Part shown: positions 59,935 through 64,000 of the stretch, piece by piece
How the letters are laid out: each line of letters begins with the position of its first letter
Numbering within the stretch: the stretch's first letter is position 1
NCBI GenBank assembly: GCA_019417045.1
Contig: DXWE01000001.1
Location: 12,820-76,819, forward strand
Direction: 5' to 3'
Length of the DNA stretch: 64,000 nt
Source of the DNA: Oscillospiraceae bacterium
GTDB taxonomy: Bacteria; Bacillota; Clostridia; Oscillospirales; Acutalibacteraceae
Position numbers and translations under genes: made by a program
Notes under the pieces: model-generated
The model's input: only the letters and a program-made list of their open reading frames with translations
What the model was told of the DNA's origin: nothing
Database searches by the model: none

Positions 59935-61337
59935 AGCGCCAGCACCTCCCGGTAGTTTTCCAGATACCTCTCGATCATGTCCTCATGGCGAAAGCTGCGC
60001 AGCACACGCTTTTGGCCGATCTCGCCCATCTCCAGCCGGAGATCCTCCCGCGTACACAGCAGCTCCATCGCATCCGCCAGCGCCCGTGGATGCATCGGCG
60101 GCCCGTAAATCCCCGCACGGCCGAAATCGTCATAGCCCGTGCCGTCCAGCAGTTCCCGGCAGCAGCCCACGTCGGTCGTCACGCAGGGGCGCGCGGCAGC
60201 CATCGATTCCAGCACCGCGAGCGGCTGTCCCTCCGAGATGCTGCTCAGCAGTGTAAAATCCAGCTTTTTCAGATACTGCGCCGTATCCGTGTTCCCCACC
60301 AGCAGCAGATCCTGCACCCCCAGCTGCTCGATCAGATGGACGCATTCCATACGGTAGTCCTCGTCATCCGTGTCCCCGAGAATGTGCAGCCGCACCTGCG
60401 GCAGGCGGGACTTGAGCTCAACAAACGCGTAGATCATCGTCTTGATGTCCTTGATCGGCGCGATCCGGACGATCGCTCCGATATCCACCCTGCCATCCGG
60501 CTGTTTCAGAGGGATTTTTGAAAAACGATCTGTATAAATACCATTTGCAATTACTCTCCGTTTATATGCAGGGCACCCCAGCTCCCCCTGAATATCGGAA
60601 TACCGCTCAAAAAGGGAGGTCACCCGTACCGCCGCGTCATACGAGCAGCGGGCCAGCATATAAAACAGGCGGATCCAATGCTGTTTGAAATAGGGGGCGA
60701 CCCACCGGGCGCGCAGGATCTCCTCCTCGCGTTCCCGGGTGTAGATCCCATGCTCCGTCAACACCAGCGGCTTTTGCCGCCGCCAGCTGGCCAGCGCGCC
60801 GAGCAGGCCGCCATAGCCGGTGGAGGTCGCGTGGTACACGTCCGCCTGCGGCACCTCCTGGCCGAGCAGATACAGCATGGGCAGCAGCATGGAGCGCATG
60901 GTGTGAAACAGCTCGGAAAATGCGATATACGGGTATTTATCCCGGCACAGATCCAGCAGGATCTCCAAAAATGCCTCGCTCATCAAAAAGGAAAGGATTC
61001 CCGTTTTCTTGACGTTATACGTGCGGAACAGCACGCTCCAGTCGGGATCCTCGCACGCGAGCAGACGCCGCAGCGCCTCCACCTCTTCGGGATTGAAATG
61101 CAGGTTTTCGGCGCCGGTGGGCCGCAGCCGCAGCGCGTCGTCCAGAAACACCTCGTGTACCTCCGCCACGTTGGCGGGCAGTTCGTATTTGAATTGGCCC
61201 CTGTCCTCCGCCTTCGCGCCAATCACCCACAACACAAATTCGTGCTGCGGCATACCCAGAATATAGCTATGCGTCCAGCTGGACAGGCCGCCGCGCACAT
61301 AAGGGTAGCACCCTTCCAGAATCATACAGATACGCAA
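59910..61337 (-). CDS. pelF: PelF, GT4 glycosyltransferase for Pel polysaccharide
   Basis: A 475-residue cytoplasmic GT-B glycosyltransferase. The TTG at 61337 gives the family N-terminus RICMILEGCYPYVRGG and has GAGGGG 8 nt upstream; an ATG at 61325 would cut this conserved stretch. Motifs include HATSTGYGGLLGA, the basic phosphate-binding RIAPIKDIKT, and the sugar-nucleotide ESMAAARPCVTTDVG. PelF polymerises the glycan using a UDP-sugar. It overlaps pelG and starts 5 nt after the deacetylase gene. Confidence 0.95.
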   Translation of the reverse strand: MRICMILEGCYPYVRGGLSSWTHSYILGMPQHEFVLWVIGAKAEDRGQFKYELPANVAEVHEVFLDDALRLRPTGAENLHFNPEEVEALRRLLACEDPDWSVLFRTYNVKKTGILSFLMSEAFLEILLDLCRDKYPYIAFSELFHTMRSMLLPMLYLLGQEVPQADVYHATSTGYGGLLGALASWRRQKPLVLTEHGIYTREREEEILRARWVAPYFKQHWIRLFYMLARCSYDAAVRVTSLFERYSDIQGELGCPAYKRRVIANGIYTDRFSKIPLKQPDGRVDIGAIVRIAPIKDIKTMIYAFVELKSRLPQVRLHILGDTDDEDYRMECVHLIEQLGVQDLLLVGNTDTAQYLKKLDFTLLSSISEGQPLAVLESMAAARPCVTTDVGCCRELLDGTGYDDFGRAGIYGPPMHPRALADAMELLCTREDLRLEMGEIGQKRVLRSFRHEDMIERYLENYREVLALWPELVSR

Positions 61338-61342
61338 TTCTC

Positions 61343-63160
61343 TTACCCCTCTACGGAAATGCTCACCTCCGGCGCTGTCGCCCGGAGGAGATACAGGTCC
61401 GAACCCAGCTGCTCCAGGCTGCCGCCCGTGACCCCATGCGGCACGCCCGACAGCCGCACCATGCAATACGCCTCGTCGACAAAGCCCTGGAGGGACAGGG
61501 TGTAGACCCCGTCTGTGTACTCCCGGTCAACCGTCAGCACATCGTATCGCTGTACCGCTTTGGAACCCTCCGACGCCGTCTGGTTGCGCAGGTTTGGGGC
61601 CACGTCGTACAGCCAACCGATATACCGCTCCAGTTCGTCGAGCATCGCATTCCAGCCCTTGGCCGCCCCGCGGTCCACATCCAACGGGTCGTCCGGATGC
61701 ATAAAGTGCGAGTTGACATAGTGGAAATTCAGCTCATTGAACGCCGCCCAATACATGTACTGGTCGATCTGCGTGCCGGAGATCACCCGCGGCAGCTCGA
61801 CGATCCCGTCATCGCTGACACAGAATTCCTGCTCGTATTCGATATCCTCACTGACGTATACACTGGCAATCGTGCGGATCCCCGGCGTCTGCCCGAGCAG
61901 CTCCCGGCCCTCCGGCGACAGGATATTGGACGGCGGCACATAGGTGGAGATCGTGTTGTCCGGGAACAGCTCCCGGGTGAAATCCATCACCTCCTGCAAC
62001 GAGAGCTGCATGTCGAGCACGGTCGGCCAGGAGATGTAGTCGACCTTTCCCTGGTAGTCAAACCCGTTTAAACACAGGGACATGTGATTGTAGCCGTGGA
62101 TCCCGATCTCCCCGCCCTGTTCGAGCAGCAGCCCGCCGAAGTAGCGAAACCGGTCTGTGTCCGTCTGCCGGGGAAACGGCCCCTCCGTCTGCTCCGAATA
62201 GTCCTCGATCACCAATCCGGTGAATCGAAGCCCGTACTGGTCGGCCAGCCGCATCATATCCGGCCACCAGACATTGGCATAAAAGCTCGCGATATCCCGC
62301 TGGAAATACTGTTCGATATACGTCGCGTCCCCCATCGGGACGGGCGAGGGGAAGTCGTCCAGGAAGAAGAGGGAGGAGTTGATGACCGGATAGGCGAAAT
62401 GGTCCTCGAGCAGGCTGTAAGAAGCCGCGGTAATCCCACGTGATGTCCGTTCACAAATGCCATGATTGTGGCATACAAACCGGCCGTCTCCATAGTCATA
62501 CTCCCACAGCATGGGCGTCTCATTGCTGTCGTCCGACACCATATGTACCACCGCCCGGCTGTCCAGCCGGACGTTGAGCACGGTGCTGTAGGGCTCTCCC
62601 CAGTTGTAGACAAAGTCCTCCGACCCGATCATAAACCTGTCCCGGATCCGCAGGCCATAGGCCTCGGTATACGCCGTTCCGCCCTCCCGGATCCCGAGCC
62701 GGGAGGCGATCGAGCGAAACACCGGCGTCGGCTCCGGCGAGGCGAACAGCATGCATCGGCCGCCGCCGTCTACCCAGTCTGTCAGCCGGAAGATGTTTTC
62801 CGCAAAGGGCTCCAGATCCGAACAGGCAATGATCGCCGTGCGGTAGCGGGTCAGGTCGGGGAACGCCTCCCTGCCCACATCCACCACGTCATAGCCGACA
62901 CTCATGCTGTCCAGTACAAAGGCAAGGTGCTCTTGATAGAGCGCCTGGTTTTCCTGCCGGCCGTCCACCAGCACCACGCACTCGGTCCGTCGGTGCGCCG
63001 CCTGTTTGCTCTGCTCGATAAATTCCTGGGACAGATAGGGGATATCACTGCCCGACACGGTATAGAGGACGCCATACCGCTCCGCAAACAGCAGCACGGC
63101 TACGATCACCAGCACCAGAACCGGCCAGATCAGCATGTCAAACCGCAGCAACCTCTTCAT
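61343..63160 (-). CDS. PelA-like DUF2194 polysaccharide deacetylase, membrane-anchored
   Basis: A 605-residue protein. ATG 63160 overlaps the PelE-like gene by 23 nt; a GTG at 63169 is possible. A signal anchor (about 8-28) leads to a flavodoxin-like N-terminal region (about 45-190) and a deacetylase domain (about 260-500), with metal-site motifs FFLDDFPSP and GIHGYNH, and YVPPSNILS. A beta-domain ends the protein. In Gram-positive Pel clusters a PelA deacetylase domain encoded by a separate gene precedes pelF and pelG, exactly as here. It would remove acetyl groups from the nascent glycan outside the membrane. Confidence 0.85.
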   Translation of the reverse strand: MKRLLRFDMLIWPVLVLVIVAVLLFAERYGVLYTVSGSDIPYLSQEFIEQSKQAAHRRTECVVLVDGRQENQALYQEHLAFVLDSMSVGYDVVDVGREAFPDLTRYRTAIIACSDLEPFAENIFRLTDWVDGGGRCMLFASPEPTPVFRSIASRLGIREGGTAYTEAYGLRIRDRFMIGSEDFVYNWGEPYSTVLNVRLDSRAVVHMVSDDSNETPMLWEYDYGDGRFVCHNHGICERTSRGITAASYSLLEDHFAYPVINSSLFFLDDFPSPVPMGDATYIEQYFQRDIASFYANVWWPDMMRLADQYGLRFTGLVIEDYSEQTEGPFPRQTDTDRFRYFGGLLLEQGGEIGIHGYNHMSLCLNGFDYQGKVDYISWPTVLDMQLSLQEVMDFTRELFPDNTISTYVPPSNILSPEGRELLGQTPGIRTIASVYVSEDIEYEQEFCVSDDGIVELPRVISGTQIDQYMYWAAFNELNFHYVNSHFMHPDDPLDVDRGAAKGWNAMLDELERYIGWLYDVAPNLRNQTASEGSKAVQRYDVLTVDREYTDGVYTLSLQGFVDEAYCMVRLSGVPHGVTGGSLEQLGSDLYLLRATAPEVSISVEG

Positions 63161-64000
63161 CCGTCCCACCGTCCTTTTGTGTCTCGCCGCTCCAAAACCG
63201 TATCGCCGCCCGGCCCTCCGCCGTCAGATAGACGTCCTGCTGCCGCAGCCGGGCCACCGTGTGTTCCAGCTCCTGCCCATCCCCCACCGCGAAGCAATAG
63301 CGGATTTTCAGCAGCCAGGGGGTCTCCTCCTGCGGCCAGCGGGAGAACGCCGTGTGCAGCCGGGAGGATGCGCTTCCAAAGTCCTTTTGTTCCAGATCGT
63401 TGGCAATCGCCTCATACAGTGCCGACGAATCGTCCGGCCGCCGTTCCAGCTTTCGCTGTAGCAGCTCACCATACCGTCTGCGCTGGATGAACAGGACGCT
63501 GTCCTCGAGCAGCCCCGACCCGATATACCGGGCGTATGTCTGTAAGCAGTCCTCCAGGGCACGCGGGTCGTCCGGATTCTCCGCCAGCCGTTTCTCCACC
63601 CGCTGCACCTCCATCTCATGTTCCCGCTGCGCCTCCATCATGGCGGTGGAGGCATAGTGGGTCACCTCGATGTCGTCGTTCAGCCGTGCCTGCTGGAGCA
63701 GCCGGATGTACTGATTGGGATCCTGGTGCAGGATCTCGACCATCAGCTGCCGGCGGGTGGAGGCATCGTTGATGAGGAACGCCTCTTCGAGCGGCACCAC
63801 CGAGCCGAGCGACTCGTCGTCCCGCATCCCGAGCAGCCGGTAATCGTTCAGATGCAGCTCCTCCAGATCAATCTGTTTCGAGCCGGTCCTTTGCCGGCGG
63901 GTGTCCCACTCGGCCACAGCCGCGATCAGCAGCCCCCACACCGGGATCAGCGCCACCATCGGGAACAGCTGTAACGAGAATTTGCACACGCGCAGTTTGG
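63138..64000 (-). CDS. PelE-like TPR membrane protein, C-terminal part (cut by window edge)
   Basis: At least 286 residues are present, and the frame is still open at the right edge. A hydrophobic segment (LFPMVALIPVWGLLIAAVAE) is followed by a cytoplasmic helical region with TPR-like repeats, including ENPDDPRALEDCLQTYARYI. In the Pel system PelE joins the cyclic di-GMP receptor PelD to the synthase. The gene order PelE, deacetylase, PelF, PelG matches the Gram-positive Pel operon, and PelD would be expected just beyond the window. Sequence alone gives only the TPR/membrane layout; the name rests on context. Confidence 0.7.
   Translation of the reverse strand, partial: KLRVCKFSLQLFPMVALIPVWGLLIAAVAEWDTRRQRTGSKQIDLEELHLNDYRLLGMRDDESLGSVVPLEEAFLINDASTRRQLMVEILHQDPNQYIRLLQQARLNDDIEVTHYASTAMMEAQREHEMEVQRVEKRLAENPDDPRALEDCLQTYARYIGSGLLEDSVLFIQRRRYGELLQRKLERRPDDSSALYEAIANDLEQKDFGSASSRLHTAFSRWPQEETPWLLKIRYCFAVGDGQELEHTVARLRQQDVYLTAEGRAAIRFWSGETQKDGGTDEEVAAV

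Overview
The window looks like the chromosome of a high-GC, Gram-positive anaerobe of the Clostridia, close to Ruminococcaceae/Oscillospiraceae. The signs are lipoprotein and cell-wall signals, two-component and ABC systems of the LplB/YtcP/LplA type, a YesM/YesN-like regulator pair, a pyruvate kinase with the extra C-terminal domain of Firmicutes, a Bacillus-type LexA box in front of lexA, strong GGAGG-type ribosome sites, and three secreted proteins ending in type I dockerins. The species is not identified.

Positions 1-14.6 kb are a carbohydrate locus. A YesM-like sensor kinase runs off the left edge. Divergent from it run two paralogous GH9-like lipoproteins, two sugar ABC permeases, their binding lipoprotein, and two surface proteins with LamG-like domains. 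A YesN-like response regulator, transcribed convergently, closes the locus. No transporter ATPase is present, so one shared with other systems is probably used. From 14.6 to 20 kb come a cytoplasmic alpha/alpha-barrel protein and a fusion of an EndoQ-like nuclease with a UvrD-like helicase.

Positions 20-30 kb are AT-richer in their central part and contain damaged genes. A WG-repeat lipoprotein is followed by a C39-like peptidase broken by a 37-bp tandem duplication, 0.9 kb of decayed DNA, and a MacAB-like efflux operon. The adaptor of that operon carries an unusual sigma-like N-terminus and is cut by an in-frame TAG. An OmpR-type two-component pair lies upstream. Its likely binding site, CTTTAGTnnnGCTTTAG placed 10 nt before the -10, occurs at both its own promoter and the efflux promoter.

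Positions 30-42 kb hold housekeeping and regulatory genes: tmRNA (ssrA), lexA with its SOS box, a TetR/GH3/membrane-hydrolase group with a large palindromic operator candidate, a possible C-rich small RNA, an M23 peptidase, pyruvate kinase, two single-span surface proteins and a small MGMT-like protein.

Positions 42-53.7 kb hold three dockerin proteins (a FIVAR/CBM protein, a CE2-like esterase and a GH43 arabinoxylanase-like enzyme), a diguanylate cyclase, an NAD-dependent epimerase-like protein and an NlpC/P60 lipoprotein that has lost its catalytic residues. Positions 53.8-64 kb are a tightly packed minus-strand operon: PelE-like, PelA-like deacetylase, PelF, PelG, CotH kinase, VTC polyphosphate polymerase domain, DUF4956 and DUF4832. 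It reads as a Gram-positive Pel exopolysaccharide system extended by a CotH/VTC/DUF4956 module and is the strongest candidate for a poorly described system here.
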